Origin: BACL27 sp964203235
Lineage (GTDB): Bacteria > Actinomycetota > Acidimicrobiia > Acidimicrobiales > Ilumatobacteraceae
Reading direction: 5' to 3'
Length of the DNA: 64,000 nucleotides
Assembly: GCA_964203235.1 (NCBI GenBank)
Contig: CAXNLE010000001.1
Coordinates: 558,001 to 622,000 of the forward strand
The notes beneath the pieces are model-generated. The model was given only the letters and a program-made list of their open reading frames with translations, made no database searches and was not told where the DNA came from. A program made the position numbers and the translations under genes. Shown here piece after piece: positions 7,422 to 15,684 of this stretch (the stretch's first letter is position 1; every line of letters starts with the position of its first letter).

Positions 7422-10400
7422 GTGTCTTACCCACAAGTAGAGCCGCAACCGAATTTTCCGTTACAAGAGTCAAGAACTTTAGAGTTTTGGAAGCAAGACA
7501 GAACGTTCGAAGCATCTGTTGAATTGAACCAAGCCGGAGTAAACGGCGAAAACGAATATGTTTTTTATGACGGTCCACCGTTCGCAAATGGATTGCCGCA
7601 CTACGGACATTTACTAACAGGTTTTGTTAAAGACGCGGTACCCAGGTATCGCACGATGCGAGGTCAGCGTGTCGATCGTCGTTTTGGTTGGGATTGCCAT
7701 GGACTTCCGGCCGAAGCCGAAGCCGAGCGCCAACTTAAAATCTCTGGGCGCCAGGCGATTACAGATTTCGGCATTGACAAGTTCAATGAATATTGTCGAA
7801 GTTCGGTTTTGCAGTACACCAGCGATTGGGAGCGATACGTAACTCGCCAAGCACGCTGGGTTGATTTCGAAGACGACTATAAGACACTTGATGCGCCATA
7901 TATGGAGAGCGTGATTTGGGCTTTCAAAACATTATGGGATAAGGGTTTGATTTATGAAGGCTTTCGGGTTCTGCCTTATTCATGGGCGCTCGAGACGCCT
8001 CTTTCAAACACCGAGACTCGAATGGATGACGCATATCGGCAAGTGCAAGACCCTGCGCTAACAGTTGCTTTCGAATTAGAAACCGGTGAGTTTATTCTCG
8101 CTTGGACAACAACTCCGTGGACACTGCCGTCAAACTTGGCGCTGGCCGTTGCAGTTGATGTTGACTACGCGGTCATTGATCACGACGGCAAAAAACTAAT
8201 TTTGGCGGTCGAACGCCTCGCATCTTATGAACGAGAGTTCCCAGAGCCAAAGATTATTTCGACACTCAAAGGTTCCGAATTGGTTGGCCGAAAATATACG
8301 CCACTATTTGATTATTTTGCTGAGCAACCGAACTCATTTCGAGTTATCGCTGGTGATTTTGTAACCACAGATAACGGCACTGGTGTAGTGCATTTGGCGC
8401 CAGGTTTCGGCGAAGACGACCAACGTGTTTGTCAAGATGAAAACATAGAACTTGTGGTTCCAGTTGACTCACGCGGATGTTTCACGAGCGAAGTAAAGGA
8501 TTTCGAAGGCCAATTGGTTTTTGATGCCAACCCAGCAATTATTCGAGTTCTAAAAGATCGTGGCGTGGTGATTCGTCATGAGACTTATGATCACGCCTAT
8601 CCCCATTGTTGGCGTACAGGCAAACCATTGATTTATAAAGCAGTTGGTTCGTGGTTTGTAAAAGTAACTGCAATTAAAGAACGAATGGTTGAGTTGAATC
8701 AACAAGTTACTTGGGTACCAGATCATCTGAAGAACGGCAGTTTTGGAAAATGGCTAGAAAACGCCCGTGACTGGACGATTAGTCGAAACCGTTTTTGGGG
8801 TTCCCCGATTCCGGTTTGGCGAAGTGATAACCCTGAGTATCCACGTATCGATGTTTACGGAAGCCTCGAAGAACTTCGAGGCGATTTCGGTGTTGATATT
8901 CAAGAACTGCATCGACCAACAATCGATGAACTTGTGCGCCCCAACCCAGACGACCCAACTGGCAAATCAATGATGCGGCGAGTACCCGAAGTTTTAGATT
9001 GTTGGTTCGAGAGCGGATCAATGCCGTTTGCTCAAGTTCATTATCCGTTTGAAAATCAAGAGTGGTTCGAGAATCATTATCCAGGCGACTTTATTGTTGA
9101 GTACATCGGCCAAACTCGTGGATGGTTTTATACCTTGCATGTTTTGGCAACAGCGCTATTTGATCGACCAGCATTTCTCAACTGCGTGAGTCACGGCATT
9201 GTGCTTGGCGAAGATGGCGCCAAGATGTCAAAGAGTCTGCGCAATTATCCAGACCCGATGAAAGTATTTGATAGCCACGGGGCTGACGCGATGCGTTGGT
9301 ATTTGTTATCTTCTTCAATTTTACGTGGCTCTGATTTTGCGGTCACCGAAGACGGAATGCGCGACACAGTACGTCAAGTGATGTTGCCACTTTGGAATAG
9401 CTGGTATTTTCTTACGCTTTACTCAAATGCCGAGTCATTGACCGGAAAATTCGACACTTCAAGCGAGAATGTTTTAGATCGCTATATTTTCGCCAAATTG
9501 CGAGATTTGGTTTCTGATACGACGAAAAGTTTTGACAGTTACGATTTGTTTGCTGCGTGCGCCGAAATCAGAACATTTTTGGATGTATTGACTAATTGGT
9601 ACATCCGACGAAGCAGAGATCGATTCTGGTCTGGCGACATCACGGCGATCAATACTTTGCATTCGGTTTTGCACGTATTAACTCGGGTTGCAGCGCCAGT
9701 GTTGCCGCTGATCACTGAAGAAATCTTTCGTGGTCTAACGGGCGAGCGAAGCGTTCATCTACAACCATGGCCGACAACTGAGTCGTTGACTCAAGACGAC
9801 GCACTTGTGGCGTCAATGGATCGTGTTCGAGATGTTTGCTCGACCACTTTGTCGTTGAGAAAAGTGCACGGTCGTCGGGCCAGACTGCCACTCGCGAGTT
9901 TGACGGTTGCTACCGCCAATTCGGCTGCGCTTAAAGACTTTGTTGATGTCATCGCCGATGAGGTCAATGTTCGCAAAGTTGATTTCACAGACGATGTATC
10001 TTCTGTTGCCGCATTTGAATTGCAAGTTGTGCCGAGTGTTGTTGGCCCAAGACTTGGCGCCGATACACAAAAAGTAATTGTTGCTGTTAAAAAAGGTGAT
10101 TGGAAACGCAACGGAAATATTGTTACTGCCGGATCAATAGATCTGTTTGAGGGTGAATACAGTTTGAAACTTGTGCCTAAAAGTTCTGGTGCAAGTGCAA
10201 AACTCAGTAATTCTGAAGGTGTAATTGTTCTGGATATCGACTTAACTCCAGATCTAGAGGCTGAAGGGTTATCGCGCGATTTGATCAGGCTGATTCAGCA
10301 ACAGCGACGCGAGTCAGGTTTAGATGTTTCAGATCGAATTAAGTTGCAACTCGGACTGCCAGAAGCAATCAGGTCTCAAATTTCCAATCACATTGAGACA

Positions 10401-10502
10401 ATCAAGACCGAAACTCTTGCCACTGAAGTTGCATTTGTAGAATCGCAACCACCAAATTTTGACTTGGATGGTGTGCCGATATTCGTTGAGTTGGTGCACT
10501 AG
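7422..10502 (+). CDS. ileS: Isoleucyl-tRNA synthetase (type 2, eukaryote-like)
   Basis: It charges tRNA-Ile and hydrolyses mischarged valine. The 1026-residue protein has the HIGH-equivalent HYGH at about 60-63 within PPFANGLPHYGHLLTG, GWDCHGLP, the editing domain region with TTTPWTLPSN, WFESGSMPFAQ and KMSKS at about 601-605. The motif forms match the IleRS2 class of actinobacteria, which includes mupirocin-resistant enzymes; I infer but cannot test such resistance. The C-terminus lacks the zinc finger of type 1 enzymes. GTG start, 7 bases after yggT; no room exists for a T-box leader. Confidence 0.96.
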   Translation: MSYPQVEPQPNFPLQESRTLEFWKQDRTFEASVELNQAGVNGENEYVFYDGPPFANGLPHYGHLLTGFVKDAVPRYRTMRGQRVDRRFGWDCHGLPAEAEAERQLKISGRQAITDFGIDKFNEYCRSSVLQYTSDWERYVTRQARWVDFEDDYKTLDAPYMESVIWAFKTLWDKGLIYEGFRVLPYSWALETPLSNTETRMDDAYRQVQDPALTVAFELETGEFILAWTTTPWTLPSNLALAVAVDVDYAVIDHDGKKLILAVERLASYEREFPEPKIISTLKGSELVGRKYTPLFDYFAEQPNSFRVIAGDFVTTDNGTGVVHLAPGFGEDDQRVCQDENIELVVPVDSRGCFTSEVKDFEGQLVFDANPAIIRVLKDRGVVIRHETYDHAYPHCWRTGKPLIYKAVGSWFVKVTAIKERMVELNQQVTWVPDHLKNGSFGKWLENARDWTISRNRFWGSPIPVWRSDNPEYPRIDVYGSLEELRGDFGVDIQELHRPTIDELVRPNPDDPTGKSMMRRVPEVLDCWFESGSMPFAQVHYPFENQEWFENHYPGDFIVEYIGQTRGWFYTLHVLATALFDRPAFLNCVSHGIVLGEDGAKMSKSLRNYPDPMKVFDSHGADAMRWYLLSSSILRGSDFAVTEDGMRDTVRQVMLPLWNSWYFLTLYSNAESLTGKFDTSSENVLDRYIFAKLRDLVSDTTKSFDSYDLFAACAEIRTFLDVLTNWYIRRSRDRFWSGDITAINTLHSVLHVLTRVAAPVLPLITEEIFRGLTGERSVHLQPWPTTESLTQDDALVASMDRVRDVCSTTLSLRKVHGRRARLPLASLTVATANSAALKDFVDVIADEVNVRKVDFTDDVSSVAAFELQVVPSVVGPRLGADTQKVIVAVKKGDWKRNGNIVTAGSIDLFEGEYSLKLVPKSSGASAKLSNSEGVIVLDIDLTPDLEAEGLSRDLIRLIQQQRRESGLDVSDRIKLQLGLPEAIRSQISNHIETIKTETLATEVAFVESQPPNFDLDGVPIFVELVH

Positions 10503-10556
10503 TATTTACCGCGTAAGTTCTTATTAAAAAACAGTCCGAGCGTGAGGTAGTCAAAA

Positions 10557-10907
10557 ATGGCTTCGAAAAAAAAGAAAAAGACGAAAAATTCAAAAAAAAT
10601 AAAAAAATTAGCCAAGCAAAAATCGGCTTCGAAAAAAAAGAAATCCTCGGGTAAAAAAAGCAGCGCGAAGAAAGCCTCAAAAAAAGCCAGCAAAAAAGCC
10701 TCAAAAAAAGCCGTCAAAAAGTCATCTAAAAAAAGTGCCGCCAAGAAAGCTACAAAGAAAGCTAAAAAGAAGGCAGCAAAGAAAGTATTAAAAAAGAAGA
10801 CCTCAGCACCTAAGAAAAAAAATGTTGCGCCTGAGTCGACTTGGACTTCGCAAGAAGCTGTACAACAAGTGTCCAGTAATCAAGATGACATGTTTGACGC
10901 GGTTTGA
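10557..10907 (+). CDS. Lysine/alanine-rich histone H1-like basic protein
   Basis: Of 116 residues, the first 95 are nearly all Lys, Ala and Ser (SKKASKKASKKAVKKSSKK style repeats), like the C-terminal tail of histone H1 or bacterial Hc1-type proteins. The last 20 residues are neutral to acidic and end in QDDMFDAV. No folded domain is recognisable. Such proteins bind DNA or RNA non-specifically by charge; nucleoid compaction is inference. A GAGG (10544-10547) lies 9 bases before the ATG. The coding region includes A-runs of 7 and 8 bases that could promote slippage. The antisense frames here are composition artefacts. Confidence 0.75.
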   Translation: MASKKKKKTKNSKKIKKLAKQKSASKKKKSSGKKSSAKKASKKASKKASKKAVKKSSKKSAAKKATKKAKKKAAKKVLKKKTSAPKKKNVAPESTWTSQEAVQQVSSNQDDMFDAV

Positions 10908-10941
10908 GAAGAAATTGACTCGTTTACGCCTTCAAATCCGC

Positions 10942-10947
10942 TACCGT
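10942..10947 (+). promoter_or_regulatory. Putative -10 element upstream of the DksA-like gene
   Basis: TACCGT, the same hexamer as before fabI and tgt, lies about 65 bases before the GTG at 11013. That predicts a leader of roughly 58 bases holding a hairpin and a Shine-Dalgarno. A TTGACT at 10915-10920 sits 21 bases upstream, which is long for a -35 pairing. Confidence 0.25.
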
Positions 10948-10973
10948 AACATAGTCAAATAGGCGTCAAATAA

Positions 10974-10996
10974 GCGAAATCCTCAACTGGATTTGC
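10974..10996 (+). other. Hairpin in the 5' leader of the DksA-like gene
   Basis: GCGAAATCC-TCAACT-GGATTTGC folds into an 8-bp stem with one bulged G and a 6-base loop. It ends 2 bases before the Shine-Dalgarno GAGAGG (10999-11004). It could modulate ribosome access or be the end of the upstream transcript; no U-run follows, so a terminator is less likely. Confidence 0.4.
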
Positions 10997-11012
10997 TTGA
11001 GAGGTGAATATC

Positions 11013-12065
11013 GTGGGTTCCAAACGTAAGACATCAGGCTCAAAAAAGAAGAGCACAAAGAATCCGCAAAAAAAGAAGCCTGTGAAGAAGCAGTCTGGTA
11101 CCAAGGCGAAGACGGCTTTAAAAAAGAAGCTTGATCTCAAAAAAAAGCTTGAACTGAAAAAGAAACTTGAACTCAAAAAAAAGCTTGAACTGAAAAAGAA
11201 ACTTGAACTCAAGAAAAAGCTTGAACTCAAGAAGAAGCTTGAACTGAAGAAAAAGCTTGATCTCAAGAAAAAACTTGAACTGAAGAAGCAGCTCGAACTC
11301 AAAAAGAAGCTTGATCTCAAAAAGAATCTTGAAAAGAAGGCACGCGAGGCTGCTATCAAAGCACTTAAGCGTCAACGCGAATTAGAAAAACGTGCGGCGA
11401 TTGCGGCAAAGACTCTTGCTTTAAAAGAAAAGAAGAAAGAAGCTATTCGTGTCGCTAAGGAGCGAGCAAAACTAAAAGCCGATCAGATCGCTGAGCGCCT
11501 GGCATTGCGTGCTGCCAAAGAGAAAGAGAAGCAGGCAATTAAGGCTGCTCGCGAAGCCGAAAAGGCTGCGAAGTTGGCCGCCCGTGAGGCTGAGCGTCTT
11601 GCCGAAATTGAAGCTCATCGAAAACCAGTCGCTCCGCCAAAGCCGCCAATTATTAAAGGCTCCATGCAGGATGGAATAACGCCGACGAAAGAGTTTAATT
11701 TTGAATTTCTCTCGTCGCAGCGCGAAATGCTTCATTCAGAGCGAAGAAATCTTCTTGGTCAAGCCGATCGTCTAGAGAGCGAAGCCAACGCGATTGTTGA
11801 AAACTCAGAAATGGGTGATGTGCAATTTGATGACGAAGGTGGAGAGGGTGACACAATGGTGGTTGAGCGCGAGCGTGATTTGACACTCTCGGCGTCGGCC
11901 CGTCAAACAGTCGAAGAGATTGATGATGCCCTAAAACGAATTGAGACAGGCGACTATGGATATTCCGGTCGCTCAGGTTTGCCGATTCCGCGTGAGCGTT
12001 TAAAAGCCTTGCCTTGGACAACTGAACTTGTTCAAGAGCGTGCGGGTGGCATTGGTTCTTATTAG
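11013..12065 (+). CDS. DksA/TraR-like protein with lysine-rich hexapeptide repeats and no zinc cysteines
   Basis: I chose GTG 11013 because GAGAGG (10999-11004) is well spaced before it; GTG 11004 would overlap that site. The 350-residue protein has four parts. Residues 1-35 are a Lys/Ser-rich tail. Residues 36-107 are 12 tandem hexapeptides (LKKKLE/D). Residues 108 to about 205 are a charged Ala/Arg/Lys/Glu helix. Residues about 228-350 are DksA/TraR-like: FLSSQREMLHSERRNLL, GDVQFDDEGGEGDTMVV, LTLSASARQTVEEIDDALKRIE and GDYGYSGRSGLPIPRERLKALPW. At the zinc finger the usual two CxxC pairs are gone: both first-pair positions are Ser and the second pair is Leu and Glu. DksA binds the RNA polymerase secondary channel; here that role is inference. 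Confidence 0.8.
   Translation: MGSKRKTSGSKKKSTKNPQKKKPVKKQSGTKAKTALKKKLDLKKKLELKKKLELKKKLELKKKLELKKKLELKKKLELKKKLDLKKKLELKKQLELKKKLDLKKNLEKKAREAAIKALKRQRELEKRAAIAAKTLALKEKKKEAIRVAKERAKLKADQIAERLALRAAKEKEKQAIKAAREAEKAAKLAAREAERLAEIEAHRKPVAPPKPPIIKGSMQDGITPTKEFNFEFLSSQREMLHSERRNLLGQADRLESEANAIVENSEMGDVQFDDEGGEGDTMVVERERDLTLSASARQTVEEIDDALKRIETGDYGYSGRSGLPIPRERLKALPWTTELVQERAGGIGSY
11118..11333 (+). repeat. Twelve 18-base tandem repeats encoding LKKKLE
   Basis: Twelve contiguous 18-base units encode LKKK-L-E/D, with two late variants, LKKQLE and LKKNLE. Neighbouring units share third-base patterns (alternating ctc and ctg leucines), suggesting duplication in blocks of two. The period is 6 residues, not the 7 of a classical coiled coil. 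Confidence 0.95.
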
Positions 12066-12092
12066 AACTAATTCAGTTAAAGAAAATAACTT

Positions 12093-12578
12093 ATGATCGA
12101 CGCGCCAGTACGGAGTAGCGCATCAAAATCGGTTGCGTTTGTTTTGATCGCAGTAGTGATTGTTCTTGATCAAATAACCAAGCACTGGTCATTGAATGCG
12201 CTTAACGCAGGCAAGACGATAAAAATTTTCTGGACTCTGCAATTGAATCTGGTTTTTAACTCCGGCATGGCTTTTTCTCAAGGACAAGGTGTGGGAAGAA
12301 TTATCGGTGTGTTAGCAATCGGAGTTGTAATCGGTTTATTGATGTCGTTGCGTAAGCCGATGTCGATGACGACAATCATCGGTACGGGTCTTTTGATCGG
12401 CGGGGCATGTGGAAATATTTTGGATCGAATGTTTCGTGGTGACGGGTGGATGAGCGGCGCTGTGGTTGATTTCATCGACCTGCAGTGGTTCCCGGTATTT
12501 AATGTTGCTGATTCTGCTGTAACAATTGGAGCAGGGTTTTTGATATTGGGAGCATTTTTTGCAAGGTCAAGTTCATGA
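12093..12578 (+). CDS. lspA: Signal peptidase II (prolipoprotein signal peptidase)
   Basis: This membrane aspartyl protease cleaves the signal peptide of lipidated prolipoproteins; the DUF3048 lipoprotein at 36 kb would be a substrate. The 161-residue protein has four hydrophobic helices. Family motifs are LDQITKHW in helix 1, NLVFNSGMAF, the first catalytic Asp in GGACGNILDR and the second in FNVADS. Its stop overlaps the rluD start as ATGA, so the two are probably translationally coupled. No clear ribosome site precedes its ATG. Confidence 0.95.
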   Translation: MIDAPVRSSASKSVAFVLIAVVIVLDQITKHWSLNALNAGKTIKIFWTLQLNLVFNSGMAFSQGQGVGRIIGVLAIGVVIGLLMSLRKPMSMTTIIGTGLLIGGACGNILDRMFRGDGWMSGAVVDFIDLQWFPVFNVADSAVTIGAGFLILGAFFARSSS

Positions 12579-13513
12579 TCGACGAAACTAAAAAGAGAAT
12601 AATTGACGAGACAATTGTTTCGTCTTTGGTCGGTCAACGCATAGATCGAGTGATTTCGCTTGTTGCAGATATTCCACGAGCGGCAGCGGCGCAGATCATC
12701 GATGCAGGCGCAGTGCTGTTAGACGATGTGATCGTCAAGGCAGGAAAGATTAAAGTCACCGAAGGTCAGCATCTAGTTATTGATCTGACTTTGCTTCCTG
12801 AAAAGCAGTTGCCCGCCGCCGAACCAAACATAAAAGTCGACGTGGTTTATGCAGACGACGACTTGATCGTAATTAATAAGCAGGCAGGCATCGTTGTTCA
12901 TCCTGGTGCTGGTAATCCGACTGGAACACTAGTTAACGCAGTGCTCGCGTTGTATCCAGAAATTGCGACAGTCGGTGATGTCTATCGACCTGGTGTTGTG
13001 CATCGCCTTGACGCTGGTACGACAGGACTAATGGTTATGGCTCGTACTGCTCGCGCATACGATTCGCTAGTAGACGCGCTTTCGCGCCGAGTCGTTGTGC
13101 GCAGATACTTGGCGCTTGTTTGGGGCGAGATGAGTGCGCCGAGTGGAGTTATTGATGCACCGCTGGGTCGCGATCAGCGAGACCCGACTCGGATGGCAGT
13201 TCTTGCCGGCGGAAAGTCAGCACGCACAAATTATGAAGTACGTCAGGCGTTTAACTTGCCAGTAAGTTGCTCGCTTCTTGAGTGCGGATTAGAAACGGGG
13301 CGTACCCACCAAATTCGCGTGCACTTGGCGACTCTTGGTCACAGCGTTGTCGGAGATGTCGTTTATGGCGGCGCACGCAGTGTGCTTTCATCGCCTCGAC
13401 CGATGTTGCATGCGATGACTTTAAAGTTTGATCATCCCGTGTCTGGTAACGAAATGAAGTTTGACGCTGAAATCCCTGCTGACTTTGCAGCGATTTTAAA
13501 GAAGTGCTCTTAA
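12575..13513 (+). CDS. rluD: RluD-type ribosomal large-subunit pseudouridine synthase
   Basis: It converts specific uridines of 23S rRNA to pseudouridine. The 312-residue protein has an N-terminal S4-like RNA-binding domain (about 18-85) and the RluA-family catalytic domain with GVVHRLDAGTTGLMVMAR, whose Asp is the nucleophile. Later family motifs RTHQIRVHLATLGHSVVGDVVYG and PMLHAMTLKFDHP are present. lspA-rluD pairing is widespread. The gene ends 3 bases before the convergent rrf2 stop. The exact target uridines cannot be told from sequence alone. Confidence 0.92.
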   Translation: MIDETKKRIIDETIVSSLVGQRIDRVISLVADIPRAAAAQIIDAGAVLLDDVIVKAGKIKVTEGQHLVIDLTLLPEKQLPAAEPNIKVDVVYADDDLIVINKQAGIVVHPGAGNPTGTLVNAVLALYPEIATVGDVYRPGVVHRLDAGTTGLMVMARTARAYDSLVDALSRRVVVRRYLALVWGEMSAPSGVIDAPLGRDQRDPTRMAVLAGGKSARTNYEVRQAFNLPVSCSLLECGLETGRTHQIRVHLATLGHSVVGDVVYGGARSVLSSPRPMLHAMTLKFDHPVSGNEMKFDAEIPADFAAILKKCS

Positions 13514-13516
13514 CTC

Positions 13517-13963
13517 TTATTTTTTAGCGACTGGCCAAGAAGCTTCACCGTTTGAGATTGCAGCGATATCTTCGAGCGTGTATTTCTTAAGGTGCTCACG
13601 CATGTATTCACTGGCAAGGTTCCACACAGCCAAAAGTACGCATTGCCCATCATGGTCACAAGCACCATCAGTGTGAGGTTCGCCAAAATCTCCCACTGAG
13701 ATTTGGCCATCCACGGCTGAAATGATTTCAGAGATATAGATATCGCTGGCAGGTCGGGCAAGAATATAGCCACCGCCAACACCGCGCTTTGATTTGACTA
13801 GTCCAGCACCTTTAAGGGCGAGCAAAATCTGTTCTAGGTATGGTTGGGGCAGTGCAGTGCGAGTTGCGATGTCGCGAACGGATGTTGGACCATCGTCGGT
13901 TTGGTGCAGGCGTAACGAAAGTAGCGCTCGACATGCATAATCCCCACGAGTCGAAATTCTCAC
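13517..13963 (-). CDS. Rrf2-family transcriptional regulator
   Basis: This 148-residue protein carries an N-terminal winged helix (STRGDYACRALLSL, TSVRDIATRTALPQPYLEQILLALKGAGLVKSKRGVGGGY) typical of IscR/NsrR/CymR regulators. The loop that holds an iron-sulfur cluster in IscR and NsrR reads GACDHDGQC: two cysteines five residues apart, where IscR and NsrR have three. A further Cys sits at residue 11. Iron-sulfur sensing is thus possible but incomplete by these criteria. GTG start. TAGCAT (13970-13975) lies 6 bases upstream, suggesting a leaderless mRNA. No obvious target operon is adjacent. Confidence 0.88.
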   Translation of the reverse strand: MRISTRGDYACRALLSLRLHQTDDGPTSVRDIATRTALPQPYLEQILLALKGAGLVKSKRGVGGGYILARPASDIYISEIISAVDGQISVGDFGEPHTDGACDHDGQCVLLAVWNLASEYMREHLKKYTLEDIAAISNGEASWPVAKK

Positions 13964-13969
13964 GGCTTT

Positions 13970-13975
13970 ATGCTA
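13970..13975 (-). promoter_or_regulatory. Putative -10 element for leaderless rrf2 transcript
   Basis: On the minus strand TAGCAT is followed by AAAGCC and the GTG start. No ribosome site is present. Confidence 0.4.
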
Positions 13976-14043
13976 TGCCATTTTTCTATGTGAAGATTCG
14001 CTGTGTTTACTGATCCATTGAAGTATTGTCATTGAACACAATC

Positions 14044-15189
14044 ATGACTGATAAATTAACGCCTCAAATATCACCGGGATTATTAACTAGACCACGTCTG
14101 CCGGCATATAAAGCAGGCTGCATCACCGGCATTATTCCGGCTTTACTCGGGCCGTCTGGTACCAAAGAGATTCCAAGTTGGATGCCCAATTGTGTTCAGG
14201 GTGCGCGACAAGTTGTGCTGCTCGTGATTGACGGACTGGGTTGGCATCAGTTGCAAAAAAATCTTGAGCATTGCCCAACGCTTGCAACAATGCAGGGCTC
14301 GTCAATTACAACAGTTGCGCCAACGACAACCGTTAGCGCACTGACTTCGATTACAACTGGTTTGGCACCCGCCGAACATGGACTTGTCGGTTATCGCATT
14401 GACATGGGCGGGCGAGTTATGCAGATGCTCAAGTGGGGCGACGAAAAAGGTGATTTACGAAATATGTATTCACCTGATTTAGTTCAACCGTGCCCGCCAT
14501 TTATGGGCGCGAGCATTCCTGTGTTGAGCAAAGCCGAATTGGAAGGCTCCGCATTTACGCAAGCTCATTTGCGCGGTGTACGACCAAAGGGTTGGCGAGC
14601 GGCATCAAGCATTTCTGTAGAGATCGGAGAGTTGTTGCGAGCAGGTGAAAAATTTATTTATGCGTATTACGACGGTGTCGACAAGATTGCTCACGAGCGT
14701 GGTTTCGGACCATTTTATGAAGCTGAGTTGCGCAGCGCTGATTCACTGGTTGCAAATATCAAAGAAGTTCTCGTATCTGGCTCGGTGCTGTTGGTCACTG
14801 CCGACCACGGGCAAGTAATGGTCGGAACAAACACTTTGCCACCGCACGCCAATGTTCTAGCGATGACCGCCTATCAATCTGGAGAAGGTCGATTTCGGTG
14901 GTTGCATGCGCGAAACGGCACCGAAGTTGAGTTGCTTGCGCGCGCTACGCAACATCACAGTGATTGTGCATGGGTTGTGAGTAAAGAACAGGTTATTGAT
15001 GAACAATGGCTTGGCCCAAGACTTGGCCCTGCAACTCGAAAGCGACTTGGGGATGTTGCGCTTGTGCCTCGAGACGCAATCAGTTTTGACGATCCAGCAG
15101 ATTCTGGTCCGTATATGTTGCAATGTCGTCATGGTGCGTTAACGGATGATGAACTTGATGTACCGTTACTTGCCGTTACCGGAAACTGA
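14044..15189 (+). CDS. Alkaline phosphatase superfamily protein (type I phosphodiesterase/nucleotide pyrophosphatase-like)
   Basis: The 381-residue product matches the phosphodiesterase/nucleotide pyrophosphatase fold. VVLLVIDGLGW has the first metal Asp. TVAPTTTVSALTSITTGLAPAEHGLVGYR has the nucleophile-type Thr and a metal His region. YYDGVDKIAHERG and LLVTADHGQVMVG supply later metal ligands. The substrate is unknown. No signal peptide or membrane helix is evident, so it is probably cytoplasmic. ATG 14044 is my choice; in-frame TTG codons at 14026 and 14032 are alternatives and none has a good ribosome site. It precedes bpa-dnaE by 27 bases. Confidence 0.78.
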   Translation: MTDKLTPQISPGLLTRPRLPAYKAGCITGIIPALLGPSGTKEIPSWMPNCVQGARQVVLLVIDGLGWHQLQKNLEHCPTLATMQGSSITTVAPTTTVSALTSITTGLAPAEHGLVGYRIDMGGRVMQMLKWGDEKGDLRNMYSPDLVQPCPPFMGASIPVLSKAELEGSAFTQAHLRGVRPKGWRAASSISVEIGELLRAGEKFIYAYYDGVDKIAHERGFGPFYEAELRSADSLVANIKEVLVSGSVLLVTADHGQVMVGTNTLPPHANVLAMTAYQSGEGRFRWLHARNGTEVELLARATQHHSDCAWVVSKEQVIDEQWLGPRLGPATRKRLGDVALVPRDAISFDDPADSGPYMLQCRHGALTDDELDVPLLAVTGN

Positions 15190-15216
15190 TAAATCTGATA
15201 AGTTACGAGGCCCACT

Positions 15217-15684
15217 ATGAACGAAACACAACGCGGTGAAATAGTCCAAGAAAATAAACTCGAAGAAAATAAACTCGAAGAAGAAACCGTTACAGCGCCA
15301 GCCAAAGTAATGCGAATTGGTTCGATGATAAAGCAGCTACTCGACGAAGTGCGTTCGATGACACTTGACAGCCCATCTCGTGAGCGACTCGCAGAAATAT
15401 ATGAGCGATCGATTGTTGAGTTGACTACGGCACTGTCACCAGATCTACAAGAAGAACTTAGAACGCTTGCACTGCCGTTCAAGGATGGAGATATTCCATC
15501 TGACGCCGAATTGCGAATTGCCAAGGCTCAACTTGTTGGCTGGCTTGAGGGTTTGTTTCACGGTATTCAAGCAACGATGTTTGCGCAACAACTTTCAATG
15601 CGTCAACAGTCGGAGCAAAAGCAAATTCAATCAGGCGAAGCATCAAGTGCGCAGCCAGGAGATCGCCCCGGAACATATTTGTAA
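15217..15684 (+). CDS. bpa: Bacterial proteasome activator (Bpa/PafE, DUF2587)
   Basis: Bpa forms ATP-independent rings that open the 20S proteasome in actinobacteria. The 155-residue protein has the helical core (KVMRIGSMIKQLLDEVRSM, SPSRERLAEIYERSI, LSPDLQEELRTLALPF, SDAELRIAKAQLVGWLEGLFHGIQATMFAQQ). It ends in GTYL, close to the C-terminal GQYL peptide that docks in the proteasome in Mycobacterium. The N-terminus carries a pentapeptide duplication (ENKLE twice). A GAGG lies 6 bases before the ATG. Its stop overlaps the dnaE start by one base. It implies a prcAB proteasome elsewhere in this genome. Confidence 0.92.
   Translation: MNETQRGEIVQENKLEENKLEEETVTAPAKVMRIGSMIKQLLDEVRSMTLDSPSRERLAEIYERSIVELTTALSPDLQEELRTLALPFKDGDIPSDAELRIAKAQLVGWLEGLFHGIQATMFAQQLSMRQQSEQKQIQSGEASSAQPGDRPGTYL
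15250..15279 (+). repeat. 15-base tandem duplication near the start of bpa
   Basis: Two identical 15-base copies (15250-15264, 15265-15279) encode ENKLE twice in the disordered N-terminal tail. Confidence 0.9.

Noticed and set aside
10955..11359. Long minus-strand open frames antisense to the lysine-rich genes
   Set aside because: They encode Phe/Ser or Phe/Leu low-complexity text that is the mirror of AAA/AAG/CTT codons; no start signal and no family similarity.
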